64,000 nt of DNA from Prosapia bicincta. Its lineage: Eukaryota > Arthropoda > Insecta > Hemiptera > Cercopidae. The notes under the pieces are model-generated. The model was not told the origin of the DNA and searched no databases. It worked only from the letters and a program-made list of their open reading frames with translations. The stretch is taken from NCBI GenBank assembly GCA_036971475.1, contig JBAIZL010000001.1, forward strand, positions 144,781,692 to 144,845,691, in the 5' to 3' direction. Positions 23,991 through 39,100 of the stretch are shown one piece after another; positions within the stretch are counted from its first letter, which is position 1, and each line of letters starts with the position of its first letter. The position numbers and the translations under genes are program-made.

Positions 23991-26900
23991 TATATGTAAA
24001 AATAATTAATTTCAGTATATGATGTTCTGAATTTTCAAAGCAAAATTAAATTAGACTTTTAATATCTACTTATATTATAAAAATATAGAAGCAGATCCTG
24101 GTTTCATATTGCTTAAGTACACTGTTATTATAAACTCTTATACTCCAATAAAACAGAAAACTCAAAAATGTAAATACGCCGAATACCCCAAATGTTTATT
24201 TACATATTTTTATTAGCAATCTGCAAATATTTCTATGTGCATACATTTATAACAAATTCAATCTTTTAAATATATACAACTGTAAATATTACCAGGTAAA
24301 ACCTTCTTAAAGGTTTCTATATTCTGTGATACATAGTTTTTCCATTTTAAATTGAACCATTCAGTTTTGATATTATTTGATTTATAACGCTCGACACTGG
24401 AGTAAAATCTAGCCTCAATCTATTGGCAATACTTGTGAATAGATGGGATTGAGCGATATATTTGTACAGGAAAAGAGCAATTTTCTTTAAAATGTAAAGG
24501 TTAGAGTCATGGGTTTGATTTTCTTTTGGTTTTTAAATGCTTCTAGATAGTATTATTAAGAAAAATGTCATAATAAAACATTCAAAATAAAAACAATACA
24601 AAAGTTTGCATGCAAAAGCACATTAGATATTTACAAGTTTATTTTCGTGAATCCCAGGTAAATAAAAGAAATGCCAACTCAACCTATAAACGTACTAAAA
24701 TAATGAAACTACAACAGATTGGACTCCGATAAATTACTAATAATGAAGTAATCTTTAAAACTTAGATTTTTAGTAAATATAGGTAACTTTTGCCAGTCAT
24801 GTTTATGTTAGATGAATTTGTAAATGGTAAATAAATATAATAACCATGAATATGTGTGATAAATAAAATCTTACGAAAAAAATTCCGTTTGAGTGATTAG
24901 AAATACCACATGAGTCGTTTGATATTTATCTGTCTAAAATGTTTTTTAGTGAAAACGTAATTTAAAATATCCTGAATTATGTTTGAAGACGACCAAAAAT
25001 TTGTCTTATCACAGCATTTGTCTTTAAATTTGTCGTATAAAACTAACAGTTCCTATGCAAAGGAGTCTGTAGCAGACGCAAGAGGATTATTATGATGAAT
25101 AGATGAGTAGATAAGAGGAATATGACTAGATGAACATTGGCCATTGACATTATCAAAAAACTGCCTTGTGCAAAACACTGTCTTCCATCCGTTTTCATTA
25201 CTCACTTTACATACAAACCACTCAGAAATAACTCACGGAAGGTTTTGAATTTCAGTTACGATTGGATTTGAATTTAAATTGCAGAAGGAAACATTAACTT
25301 GAGGTTTCCCTAAAGTAGAAGTGTAATGTGTGCAGAAGTCTACTGTTTATTTTGGCCTGTTTATTGCTCCTCTCTTTTTATTTACACTTATTAAAGCCTA
25401 CACTCTTTAAAATTACATCTTACTGTATCTGTGTTTTTTATTTTTTAGTGTTGAAGGACGAATGTAAATTCTTAACATTGGCGTCACTTGTAACATTGTA
25501 TAAAGCAGTGTATTCATAAGTAAATTACTCCTTCTTTACTGTTATGCTTACTATGATTTATGGTTTTAAATGATTTGATTCCATTTTGATCCTTATCCAA
25601 TTACTTAAACTTATAAAAGTGTTTTTGTAGAAATAAGTAAACACTTGCCTGTGGACGAATATGTTTATCCTGAATGGTAACGTTCATTTGAGATCATGTA
25701 TTTCTATTATTAGGAAATATATTGTATTGTTATATAATGGCGAATTGTTAAACAATGTGTTGATATATAATGATGATGAAGTGTACTGTCATGTCTTATG
25801 TTTGATTATTTTAAGACACGGAGTAAATTGAATGTATCATGCGTCCTTGATGAAGAGATACATAATAATGTATTTATACATGTTGAACATATTACTGAAA
25901 TATTATTGTCTATGGTGATGGAAGCACTAAATAAGAAATTACTTATTTAATAAATAGAATGAAATGCACATTTATTACAACCAAATTATACCATGTGTTT
26001 GTTATAAGAAGGAGCTCGGCACGATTTACCTAGTTAATTTAGTCTGGTGATAATGTAGCTAGCATGAGCTTCTGCATATTCATTGCCTGCTTACTGCATT
26101 GCGACTCAACGTGTAAAAACTATTTTACTTTGTGTCAGTTTGTACTCCCGTAAAATTCAAAGTGAGAACATTTCGTTTTAGTTATTCTAATGCATTAGAT
26201 TTGTAATTGGCCTAGGTTTTTTTCCAGTATAACGTTACGAAATTCATCATTTACCAATTAGACCTTAAACTTATAAATCTTCAGTAAATTGATTTTATTT
26301 TAATCGTTATAGTTAGACGTAAGTTGGAGAAATATTCTCTCAATCGGTAATGCCCCGAGTGCGTAGTGTTTTTTAAGTGAATACCATGAGTTATAAAAAT
26401 CCCTCCTTTTGTCTATATACTACACAAAACATTGTTTAGATGACTATACTCCCCTTATCTTTACACTATACAAGGTCAGTCAGTTAGAATGTACGACACA
26501 TTGTTTAAAATATATAGTACTACGACCGTGACAAATTATAATTCTATGAGGAACACTATTATGGCTCGCAATGTAATGACTTAGACAAGTCAACTAACTA
26601 CGTCGTCTGTTTTGAACTTTATACGAGATATTATATTTACAAGTGTAGTTTCAGATAACTGAAATCAATTACAGATTATAACAATTATATGTATATAAGA
26701 TAATATATAATAATGCTTTGAGACATATTAGAAATTTTCTCTTATAAGTAATATATTAAATAATCGATTTAAAGTTATTGATGGAAAAAAATATTTACAA
26801 TTTAGTAAAATATAATAAAAAAATATTATGGTAGGTATTAGTGTGTAGGTAAATATATAAAAAAAATTGTTTTTAAATATTGTAACTTTAAATAAATAAG

Positions 26901-27244
26901 ACATTTTAATAGTACCTATCAAGACTACTTTCTACATTTTAGCTAAATAAGTAATGGAGTAGCATAATAGTTACCTTTCTACGTTATACGAATCCCATAT
27001 ACATTGTACACTACAAAAATAATATGTCTTTAACTTAAAACAAATCTTATGTAGTTAGAGGGAAATGCCATCAATGGCATTTTTACGCCTTAATTTTTGG
27101 TTAGTGGAAATACTTTCTATACCTAATAGTTTGCAGCTCTCACAGCCTGAATATACGATTGTCTGTAGAACAAGGATATATAGTTCGTTCATTTCGATGT
27201 TTTCGCTTCCCAATAGGCGTTCTATGTTTTAGTTCTTTGAGAGT
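23991..27244. other. AT-rich intergenic DNA, nothing recognised
   Basis: Very AT-rich with only chance short frames, for example 25328-25519 (plus) and 26728-26922 (minus). No repeat or element is recognised. Confidence 0.6.
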
Positions 27245-27480
27245 GGGGTTAAATCTGGATTGAATTTAACTCTAAATAAAACAATATTTTTTATTCATGA
27301 AAATTATAACTCGTATTCATGTTATTTATCATACAATCTTACAATGTACTTTGCGCTAAATTGTTTTTATATTTTCTACATTTTTTTATGTGGCTTGAAA
27401 CTATTTTTATGTACGTTTTATTATAGACGAGACTTTATGTTAGGCAGGATGTTTTCTCGAACAATTTGAAAGATGTCCAA
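27245..27480. repeat. Dispersed repeat, copy 1
   Basis: Both ends resemble a second copy at 29760-30010: a TTTAACTCTAAA...TTTTTATT...AATTATAA block at one end, and a TTTTCTC...GAAAGATG block at the other about 200 bases away. The middle is diverged. It is probably a worn non-autonomous element or an LTR fragment. Confidence 0.4.
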
Positions 27481-27929
27481 TAGAGATAAAATTCCCAAGT
27501 GTTTCGGCAAAGAGCTGCTCAACATAAGAGAGACTTATGGGTTCCTGTTTGCAATTATATTTTATGATGCTGCAGAGATAAATCAAATCTACATCGGAAA
27601 CAATTTAAGGCAGAAAACAAATACTTTACCATTTAACAAAAAGAAGTGCATTATATATTAGTCCATCTAAAACAAGGCGAAAAGGTTATTGAACTTAAAA
27701 TTACAGTCGGGAAAGTTGTAATTATCTGAATTGATCTCTCAATAGAGAAACCATTTATAGGTAAAATCTCTCTACTAGTTCACACGCTCCTGAAAAATAT
27801 CTCGCAGAAATTTTAAATTGTAATAAAAAAAGTATTTATACAATCAATCATGTCAAACACATTGGATTAACTAATAGTGGATGCGAATACATTTTTTTTA
27901 TTGACTGAAAAATTACCTGATTAAATGTT

Positions 27930-28012
27930 GATGCATAGCCTGATTCGAACTGAGAATCAACTTCTTCGAGGTCTAAAGCGCTATGGCAAAACGCCAACCT
28001 CCCAATACCAGA
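27930..28012 (-). repeat. tRNA-derived SINE head or tRNA pseudogene
   Basis: On the minus strand an A-box-like TTGGGAGGTTGGCG (27992-28005) is followed about 40 bases later by a B box, AGTTCGAATCA (27941-27951), the internal RNA polymerase III promoter layout of a tRNA. The stems do not fold into a clean cloverleaf, so it is a pseudogene or SINE rather than a functional tRNA. A related sequence is at 48117-48195. The 88-codon minus frame here is incidental. Confidence 0.45.
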
Positions 28013-28558
28013 AATTACTTTCTTAAAGATGTATATGAATTTTGTTTCACGCATCTGGTTGCCGTTTAAACCTGAATTGAACAAACTGAGCCTGTTGCCA
28101 TGGCTACCAGACAATATAATTAATAGTGATCTAGAGTAACTAAAATAAAACGTTTCTTTAATAACCTCAGTAGGAAGTTACTAAAATAATTTGTATACAT
28201 CACTTTTTGTCAAATATTTTATATTGTTTTTTGAAGAAAGAAAACAGCCATAATATAATGACATTCTATTTATTTCTGACTAGAATTCATTGGTATGATT
28301 TCTGCCTTAAATATAAAATGTTTATAAAATTATATAAGGAAAATCTGTTTGGATTAAAATGCACTGTAAGGCTATTTTTGAAGTTATGTTGTTTTTTAAA
28401 TTTTCGGTTTTTTGTTATGTCAATTTATCGTGTTTATTTTGTGTTTTATTAAATGTTGTAATTTTTCATGTTTAATAGGTGTGAGAATATCGAAGGATTT
28501 CGTTATTTCTAATTGGTTGTGTAAAGTTGTAAGTTGATTTGGCTTTTTTCTGGTAGGC

Positions 28559-28876
28559 AGATTTAATGAAGAACATCAAAGAGCATTCAAAATTAAAAAT
28601 ACAAAAGTATCAAATGTTGCAGCACACCTAATATCATATCAACATGAAATAAGAAATTACGAAAATAACCTAACCATACTTGAAATAAATAATAACCCAA
28701 TTGAATTATACTCACTAGAAAAATACCACATTTATAAACACATACAGAACAATTTAATGAACCTATAGACAAAATATACAGAAGACATACTATACCAAAA
28801 CATTATCTACGCAACTCAAGAGAAAACGTCAACAAATGCCAACATCACGGACCGAATATCTACACCAGAAAAATAG
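28559..28876 (+). pseudogene. Retroelement GIY-YIG-type C-terminal fossil (Penelope-like)
   Basis: One plus frame reads RFNEEHQRAFK, VSNVAAHLISYQHE, NNLTILEINNNP, then LEKYHIYKHIQNN, a stop (28766-28768), and continues in frame to TKYTEDILYQNI and a second stop at 28874-28876. This is the pattern of the GIY-YIG endonuclease at the C-terminus of Penelope-like retroelements and relatives: F-x5-H, then SxVAxHl, then the conserved Glu in LExxxI. The catalytic GIY and YIG motifs would be upstream and are not visible, so this is a 5'-truncated copy. Confidence 0.55.
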
Positions 28877-28993
28877 AGAAAAATTCATCATTGATTCGAC
28901 AATGGTCTAATGAGCGAAAGGTACCTCATCACGCAAGGTAAAATTATTGCACTTAGTAGTGGATAATAGTATCTAAAATAATAATATATTAAC

Positions 28994-28996
<3 letters not shown>

Positions 28997-29028
<32 letters not shown>
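28997..29028. repeat. (AT)n microsatellite
   Basis: About 30 bases of AT repeat. Confidence 0.9.
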
Positions 29029-29030
<2 letters not shown>

Positions 29031-30103
29031 GTTAATCACTTAAACAATAGTTTATGACTATCCGAAATTTATATGTAGTAAATTTGTATATAATAGTATA
29101 GATTGTTGAAATATTTTCTAAGTTATTTTTAATCCTTTAATTTTGTGTGTGTCCATTATATTTGGTGAAGCCTAATTAATTACTTTTACATTAGTTTATG
29201 ACTATTTGACCTTTAATTTGACATAAATCATAATTTTAATAGTTTTAAACTAATGTAAAAGTCATTAATTTATTTAATCCAAGGGAAACCTGTAAGACGA
29301 AGGATAATTCGATGACGTATTCTCTACAACTAATTGCCAAAGTAGAAACACATGAAACATACTTTAGAAGGAAATGCTTGAGGGAGAAAATCCTAGACAA
29401 AATGACTGGAGAGAAATTCCTTATTAAAAATTTTAGGATAAAATGTGTAAGTGTAATGTTAATCAAATCGAGTAAGGAGAAAAACGTAAGAGGGAATAAT
29501 TGAAAAAAATTCATACAGACAAGCAAGAAACGTGAAAAATAGAAGAGGAAGATTTATAAAAAACAATGAAAAGTTATTGATCTAATATTAAACAACAAAA
29601 TAATAGCAATTAAATAGTCCTTATTTTCATATTACGTACTAAAGCAACATCATTTTCTATCATGAATACGATCGATTTATATATAATGTGCGTGTATCGG
29701 GTTCCGTGCGATATGCTTGCCTCTAAATTGCCGATCCATAATTTACTCCATCCCTGTGTGGTTTGGGTCTTGAATAAATTTAACTCTAAAAACACAATTT
29801 TTATTGAACACAATTATAATCCACACTAGGTGTTCCTAGAGCCTTCAGTTATTATTAGGCATTGCCAAATTATTATTTCAATAGTAAACATTGTAATATC
29901 AGAAAATAGTGTAGAAATAATAAACAATGTTAATAGAAATATTATAATAGTATATACTTTATTTTATTCTGGGTCTGACGGTTTTCTCTTACAACGAGAA
30001 AGATGGGACGCAAAGATCTGACACAAATGTGAAAATAAGATAAGGAAAACGGAAAGTGTTCCTCGTTAAATTGGTTTTAAAATGATGCTGGAAAATTATA
30101 AAA
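29029..30103. other. AT-rich DNA flanking the satellite array
   Basis: No gene is seen. A Lys-rich plus frame at 29312-29503 and its antisense frame have no domain. The second copy of the 27.2-kb dispersed repeat lies at 29760-30010, just before the array. Confidence 0.5.
29760..30010. repeat. Dispersed repeat, copy 2
   Basis: Shares its two end blocks with 27245-27480 (see that entry). It stops about 90 bases before the satellite array. Confidence 0.4.
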
Positions 30104-33100
30104 ATGAAGGTGCTATGGATATATTCTATTGAAGAATTTATATTTGGAGTAAATTATGATACTTTGGATTATAGTTGGTGTAAATTGTAATACTTTGTAA
30201 TCTTTGAGAATGCTGGAACTATACTCCGGCGAAAAGCTTCAGCATAATTGTAAATGTTGAATAAAATATATCTTGATTATGAACTTTTTGAAGTTATTTA
30301 ATAATTATAACTAATCAAGAACAAATAATCATCTTTATTATTATATAATTGCCTATCTGGGTTTTTGATGATATAATAGTGATGAAGGTGCTATGGATAT
30401 ATTCTATTGAAGAATTTATATTTGGAGTAAATTATGATACTTTGGATTATAGTTGGTGTAAATTGTAATACTTTGTAGTCTTTGAGAATGCTGGAACTAT
30501 ACTCCGGCGAAAAGCTTCAGCATAATTGTAAATGTTGAATAAAATATATCTTGATTATGAACTTTTTGAAGTTATTTAATAATTATAACAAATCAAGAAA
30601 AAATAATCATCTTTATTATAATATAATTGCCTATCGGGGTTTTTGATGATATAATAGTGATGAAGGTGCTATGGATATATTCTATTGAAGAATTTATATT
30701 TGGAGTAAAATATGGTTTCTTTGGATTATAGTTGGTGTAAATTGTAATACCTTGTAGTCTTTGAGAATGCTGGAACTATACTCCGGCGAAAAGCTTCAGC
30801 ATAATTGTAAATGTTGAATAAAATATATCTTCATTATGAACTTTTTGAAGTTATTTAACAATTATAACAAATCAAGAAAAAATAATCATCTTTATTATAA
30901 TATAATTGCCTATCGGGGTTTTTGATGATATAATAGTGATGAAGGTGCTATGGATATATTATATTGAAGAATTTATATTTCGAGTAAATTATGATACTTT
31001 GGATTATAGTTGGTGTAAATTGTAATACTTTGTAGTCTTTGAGAATGCTGGAACTATACTCCGGCGAAAAGCTTCAGCATAATTGTAAATGTTGAATAAA
31101 ATATATCTTGATTATGAACTTTTTGAAGTTATTTAATAATTATAACAAATCAAGAAAAAATAATCATCTTTATTATAATATAATTGCCTGTCGGGGTTTT
31201 TGATGATATAATAGTGATGGAGGTGCTATGGATATATTCTATTGAAGAATTTATATTTGGAGTAAATTATGATACTTTGGATTATAGTTGGTGTAAATTG
31301 TAATACTTTGTAGTCTTTGAGAATGCTGGAACCATACTCCGGCGAAAAGCTTCAGCATAATTGTAAATGTTGAATAAAATATATCTTGATTATGAACTTT
31401 TTGAAGTTATTTAATAATTATAACTAATCAAGAAAAAATAAGCATCTTTATTATAATATAATTGCCTATCGGGGTTTTTGATGATATAATAGTGAGGAAG
31501 GTGCTATGGATATATTCTATTGAAAAATTTATATTTGGAGTAAATTATGATACTTTGGATTATAGTTGGTGTAAATTGTAATACTTTGTAGTCTTTGAGA
31601 ATGCTGGAATTATACTCCGGCGAAAAGCTTCAGCATAATTGTAAATGTTGAATAAAATATATCTTGATTATGAACTTTTTGAAGTTATTTAATAATTATA
31701 ACAAATCAAGAAAATATAATCATGTTTATTATAATATAATTGCCTGTCGGGGTTTTTGATGACATAATAGGGATGAAGGTGCTATGGATATATTATATTG
31801 AAGAATTTATATTTGGAGTAAATTATGATACTTTGGATTAAAGTTGGTGTAAATTGTAATACTTAGTAATCTTTGAGAATGCTGGAACTATACTCCGGCG
31901 AAAAGCTTCAGCATTATTGTAAATGTTGAATAAAATATATCTTGATTATGAACTTTTTGAAGTTATTTAATAATTATAATTAATCAAGAAAAAAAAAATC
32001 ATCTTTAATATAATATAATTGCCTATCGGGGTTTTTGATGATATAATAGTGATGAAGGTGCTATGGATATATTCTATTGAAGAATTTATATTTGGAGTAA
32101 ATTATGATACTTTGGATTATAGTTAGTGTAAATTGTAATACTTTGTAGTCTTTGAGAATGCTGGAACCATACTCCGGCGAAAAGCTTCAGCATAATTGTA
32201 AATGTTGAATAAAATATATCTTGATTATGAACTTTTTGAAGTTATTTAATAATTATAACAAATCAAGAAAAAATAATCATCTTTATTATAATATAATTGC
32301 CAATCGGCGTTTTTGATGATATAATAGTGATGAAGGTGCTATGGATATATTCTATTGAAGGGTTTATATTTGGAGTAAATTATGATACTTTGGTTTATAG
32401 TTGGTGTAAATTGTAGTACTTTGTAGTCTTTGAGAATGCTGGAACTATACTCCGGCGAAAAGCTTCAGCATAATTGTAAATGTAGAATAAACTATATTTT
32501 GATTATGAACTTGTTGAAGTTATTTAATAATTATAACAAATCAAGAAAAAATAATCATCTTTATTATAATATAATTGCCTATCGGGGTTTTTGATGATAT
32601 AATAGTGATGAAGGTGCTATGGATATATTCTATTGAAGAATTTATATTTGGAGTAAATTATGATACTTTGGATTATAGTTGGTGTAAATTGTAATACTTT
32701 GTAGTCTTTGAGAATGCTGGAACTATACTCCGGCGAAAAGCTTCAGCATAATTGTAAATGTTGAATAAAATATTTCTTGATTATGAACTTTTTGAAGTTA
32801 TTTAATAATTATAACAAATCAAGAAAAAATAATCATCTTTATTATAATATAATTGCCTATCGGGGTTTTTGATGATATAATAGTGATGAAGGTGCTATGG
32901 ATATATTTTATTGTAGAATTTACATTTGGAGTAAATTATGTTACTTTGGATTATAGTTGGTGTAAATTGTAATACTTTGTAGTCTTTGAGAGTGCTGGAA
33001 TTATACTCCGGCGAAAAGCTTCAGCATAATTGTAAATGTTGAATAAAATATATCTTGATTATGAACTTTTTGAAGTTATTTAACAATTATAACAAATCAA

Positions 33101-36100
33101 GAAAAAATAATCATCTTTATTATAATATAATTGCCTATCGGGGTTTTTGATGATATAATAGTGATGAAGGTACTATGGATATATTATATTGAAGAATTTA
33201 TATTTGGAGTAAATTGTGATACTTTGGATTATAGTTGGTGTAAATTGTAATACTTTGTAGTCTTTGAGAATGCTGGAACTATACTCCGGCGAAAAGCTTC
33301 AGCATAATTGTAAATGTTGAATAAAATATATCTTGATTATGAACTTTTTGAAGTTATTTAATAATTATAACAAATCAAGAAAAAATAATCATCTTTATTA
33401 TAATATAATTGCCTGTCGGGGTTTTTGATGACATAATAGTGATGAAGGTGCTATGGATATATTTAATTGAAGAATTTATATTTGGAGTAAATTATGATAC
33501 TTTGGATTATAGTTGGTGTAAATTGTAATACTTTGTAGTCTTTGAGAATGCTGGAACTATACTCCGGCGAAAAGCTTCAGCCTAATTGTAAATGTTGAAT
33601 AAAATATATCTTGATTATGAACTTTTTGAAGTTATTTAATAATTATAACAAATCAAGAAAAAATAATCATCTTGATTATACTATAATTGCCTATCGGTGT
33701 TTTTGATGATGTAATAGTGATGAAGGTGCTATGGATATATTATATTGAAGAATTTATATTTGGAGTAAATTATGATACTTTGGATTATAGTTGGTGTAAA
33801 TTAAAATACCTTGTAATCTTTGAGAATGCTGGAACTATACTCCGGCGAAAAGCTTCAGCATAATTGTAAATGTTGAATAAAATATATATTGATTATGAAC
33901 TTTTTGAAGTTATTTAACAATTATAACAAAGCAAGAAAAAATAATCATCTTTATTATAATATAATTGCCTATCGGGGTTTTTGATGATATAATAGTGATG
34001 AAGGTGCTATGGATATATTATATTGAAGAATTTATATTTGGAGTAAATTGTGATACTTTGGATTATAGTTGGTGTAAATTGTAATACTTTGTAGTCTTTG
34101 AGAATGCTGGAACTATACTCCGGCGAAAAGCTTCAGCATAATTGTAAATGTTGAATAAAATATATCTTGATTATGAACTTTTTGAAGTTATTCAATAATT
34201 ATAACAAACCAAGAAAAAATAATCATCTTTATTATAATATAATTGCCTGTCGGGGTTTTTGATGACATAATAGTGATGAAGGTGCTATGGATATATTTAA
34301 TTGAAGAATTTATATTTGGAGTAAATTATGATACTTTGGATTATAGTTGGTGTAAATTGTAATACTTTGTAGTCTTTGAGAATGCTGGAACTATACTCCG
34401 GCGAAAAGCTTCAGCATAATTGTAAATGTTGAATAAAATATATCTTGATTATGAACTTTTTGAAGTTATTTAATAATTATAACAAATCAAGAAAAAATAA
34501 TCATCTTGATTATACTATAATTGCCTATCGGTGTTTTTGATGATGTAATAGTGATGAAGGTGCTATGGATATATTATATTGAAGAATTTATATTTGGAGT
34601 AAATTATGATACTTTGGATTATAGTTGGTGTAAATTAAAATACTTTGTAATCTTTGAGAATGCTGGAACTATACTCCGGCGAAAAGCTTCAGCATAATTG
34701 TAAATGTTGAATAAAATATATCTTGATTATGAACTTTTTGAAGTTATTTAATAATTTTAACTAATCAAGAAAAAATAATCACCTTTATTATAATATAATT
34801 GCCTATCGGGTTTTTTGATGATATAATAGTGATGAAGGTGCTATGGATATATTTTATTGTAGAATTTACATTTGGAGTAAATTATGATACTTTGGATTAT
34901 AGTTGGTGTAAATTGTAATACTTATTAGTCTTTGAGAATGCTGGAATTATACTCCGGCGAAAAGCTTCAGCATAATTGTAAATGTTAAATAAAATATATC
35001 TTTATTATGAACTTTTTGAAGTTATTTAACAATTATAACCAATCAAGATAAAATAATCATCTTGATTATACTATAATTGCCTGTCGGGGTTTTTGATGAC
35101 ATAATAGTGATGAAGGTGCTATGGATATATTTAATTGAAGAATTTATATTTGGAGTAAATTATGATACTTTGGATTATAGTTGGTGTAAATTGTAATACT
35201 TTGTAGTCTTTGAGAATGCTGGAACTATACTCCGGCGAAAAGCTTCAGCCTAATTGTAAATGTTGAATAAAATATATCTTGATTATGAACTTTTTGAAGT
35301 TATTTAATAATTATAACAAATCAAGAAAAAATAATCATCTTGATTATACTATAATTGCCTATCGGTGTTTTTGATGATGTAATAGTGATGAAGGTGCTAT
35401 GGATATATTATATTGAAGAATTTATATTTGGAGTAAATTATGATACTTTGGATTATAGTTGGTGTAAATTAAAATACCTTGTAATCTTTGAGAATGCTGG
35501 AACTATACTCCGGCGAAAAGCTTCAGCATAATTGTAAATGTTGAATAAAATATATCTTGATTATGAACTTTTTGAAGTTATTTAATAATTATAACAAATC
35601 AAGAAAAAATAATCATCTTGATTATACTATAATTGCCTATCGGTGTTTTTGATGATGTAATAGTGATGAAGGTGCTATGGATATATTATATTGAAGAATT
35701 TATATTTGGAGTAAATTATGATACTTTGGATTATAGTTGGTGTAAATTAAAATACTTTGTAATCTTTGAGAATGCTGGAACTATACTCCGGCGAAAAGCT
35801 TCAGCATAATTGTAAATGTTGAATAAAATATATCTTGATTATGAACTTTTTGAAGTTATTTAATAATTTTAACTAATCAAGAAAAAATAATCACCTTTAT
35901 TATAATATAATTGCCTATCGGGTTTTTTGATGATATAATAGTGATGAAGGTGCTATGGATATATTTTATTGTAGAATTTACATTTGGAGTAAATTATGAT
36001 ACTTTGGATTATAGTTGGTGTAAATTGTAATACTTATTAGTCTTTGAGAATGCTGGAATTATACTCCGGCGAAAAGCTTCAGCATAATTGTAAATGTTAA

Positions 36101-39100
36101 ATAAAATATATCTTTATTATGAACTTTTTGAAGTTATTTAACAATTATAACCAATCAAGATAAAATAATCATCTTGATTATACTATAATTGCCTGTCGGG
36201 GTTTTTGATGACATAATAGTGATGAAGGTGCTATGGATATATTTAATTGAAGAATTTATATTTGGAGTAAATTATGATACTTTGGATTATAGTTGGTGTA
36301 AATTGTAATACTTTGTAGTCTTTGAGAATGCTGGAACTATACTCCGGCGAAAAGCTTCAGCCTAATTGTAAATGTTGAATAAAATATATCTTGATTATGA
36401 ACTTTTTGAAGTTATTTAATAATTATAACAAATCAAGAAAAAATAATCATCTTGATTATACTATAATTGCCTATCGGTGTTTTTGATGATGTAATAGTGA
36501 TGAAGGTGCTATGGATATATTATATTGAAGAATTTATATTTGGAGTAAATTATGATACTTTGGATTATAGTTGGTGTAAATTAAAATACCTTGTAATCTT
36601 TGAGAATGCTGGAACTATACTCCGGCGAAAAGCTTCAGCATAATTGTAAATGTTGAATAAAATATATATTGATTATGAACTTTTTGAAGTTATTTAACAA
36701 TTATAACAAAGCAAGAAAAAATAATCATCTTTATTATAATATAATTGCCTATCGGGGTTTTTGATGATATAATAGTGATGAAGGTGCTATGGATATATTA
36801 TATTGAAGAATTTATATTTGGAGTAAATTGTGATACTTTGGATTATAGTTGGTGTAAATTGTAATACTTTGTAGTCTTTGAGAATGCTGGAACTATACTC
36901 CGGCGAAAAGCTTCAGCATAATTGTAAATGTTGAATAAAATATATCTTGATTATGAACTTTTTGAAGTTATTCAATAATTATAACAAACCAAGAAAAAAT
37001 AATCATCTTTATTATAATATAATTGCCTGTCGGGGTTTTTGATGACATAATAGTGATGAAGGTGCTATGGATATATTTAATTGAAGAATTTATATTTGGA
37101 GTAAATTATGATACTTTGGATTATAGTTGGTGTAAATTGTAATACTTTGTAGTCTTTGAGAATGCTGGAACTATACTCCGGCGAAAAGCTTCAGCATAAT
37201 TGTAAATGTTGAATAAAATATATCTTGATTATGAACTTTTTGAAGTTATTTAATAATTATAACAAATCAAGAAAAAATAATCATCTTGATTATACTATAA
37301 TTGCCTATCGGTGTTTTTGATGATGTAATAGTGATGAAGGTGCTATGGATATATTATATTGAAGAATTTATATTTGGAGTAAATTATGATACTTTGGATT
37401 ATAGTTGGTGTAAATTAAAATACTTTGTAATCTTTGAGAATGCTGGAACTATACTCCGGCGAAAAGCTTCAGCATAATTGTAAATGTTGAATAAAATATA
37501 TCTTGATTATGAACTTTTTGAAGTTATTTAATAATTTTAACTAATCAAGAAAAAATAATCACCTTTATTATAATATAATTGCCTATCGGGTTTTTTGATG
37601 ATATAATAGTGATGAAGGTGCTATGGATATATTTTATTGTAGAATTTACATTTGGAGTAAATTATGATACTTTGGATTATAGTTGGTGTAAATTGTAATA
37701 CTTTGTAGTCTTTGAGAATGCTGGAATTATACTCCGGCGAAAAGCTTCAGCATAATTGTAAATGTTAAATAAAATATATCTTTATTATGAACTTTTTGAA
37801 GTTATTTAACAATTATAACCAATCAAGATAAAATAATCATCTTTATTATAATATAATTGCCTATCGGGGTTTTTGATGATATAATAGTGATGAAGGTGCT
37901 ATGGATATATTATATTGAAGAATTTATATTTGGAGTAAATTGTGATACTTTGGATTATAGTTGGTGTAAATTGTAATACTTTGTAGTCTTTGAGAATGCT
38001 GGAACTATACTCCGGCGAAAAGCTTCAGCATAATTGTAAATGTTGAATAAAATATATCTTGATTATGAACTTTTTGAAGTTATTTAATAATTATAACAAA
38101 TCAAGAAAAAATAATCATCTTTATTATAATATAATTGCCTGTCGGGGTTTTTGATGACATAATAGTGATGAAGGTGCTATGGATATATTTAATTGAAGAA
38201 TTTATATAAGGAGTAAATTATGATACTTTGGATTATAGTTGGTGTAAATTGTAATACTTTGTAGTCTTTGAGAATGCTGGAACTATACTCCGGCGAAAAG
38301 CTTCAGCCTAATTGTAAATGTTGAATAAAATATATCTTGATTATGAACTTTTTGAAGTTATTTAATAATTATAACAAATCAAGAAAAAATAATCATCTTG
38401 ATTATACTATAATTGCCTATCGGTGTTTTTGATGATGTAATAGTGATGAAGGTGCTATGGATATATTATATTGAAGAATTTATATTTGGAGTAAATTATG
38501 ATACTTTGGATTATAGTTGGTGTAAATTAAAATACTTTGTAATCTTTGAGAATGCTGGAACTATACTCCGGCGAAAAGCTTCAGCATAATTGTAAATGTT
38601 GAATAAAATATATATTGATTATGAACTTTTTGAAGTTATTTAACAATTATAACAAAGCAAGAAAAAATAATCATCTTTATTATAATATAATGGCCTATCG
38701 GGGTTTTTGATGATATAATAGTGATGAAGGTGCTATGGATATATTATATTGAAGAATTTATATTTGGAGTAAATTGTGATACTTTGGATTATAGTTGGTG
38801 TAAATTGTAATACTTTGTAGTCTTTGAGAATGCTGGAACTATACTCCGGCGAAAAGCTTCAGCATAATTGTAAATGTTGAATAAAATATATCTTGATTAT
38901 GAACTTTTTGAAGTTATTCAATAATTATAACAAATCAAGAAAAAATAATCATCTTTATTATAATATAATTGCCTGTCGGGGTTTTTGATGACATAATAGT
39001 GATGAAGGTGCTATGGATATATTTAATTGAAGAATTTATATTTGGAGTAAATTATGATACTTTGGATTATAGTTGGTGTAAATTGTAATACTTTGTAGTT

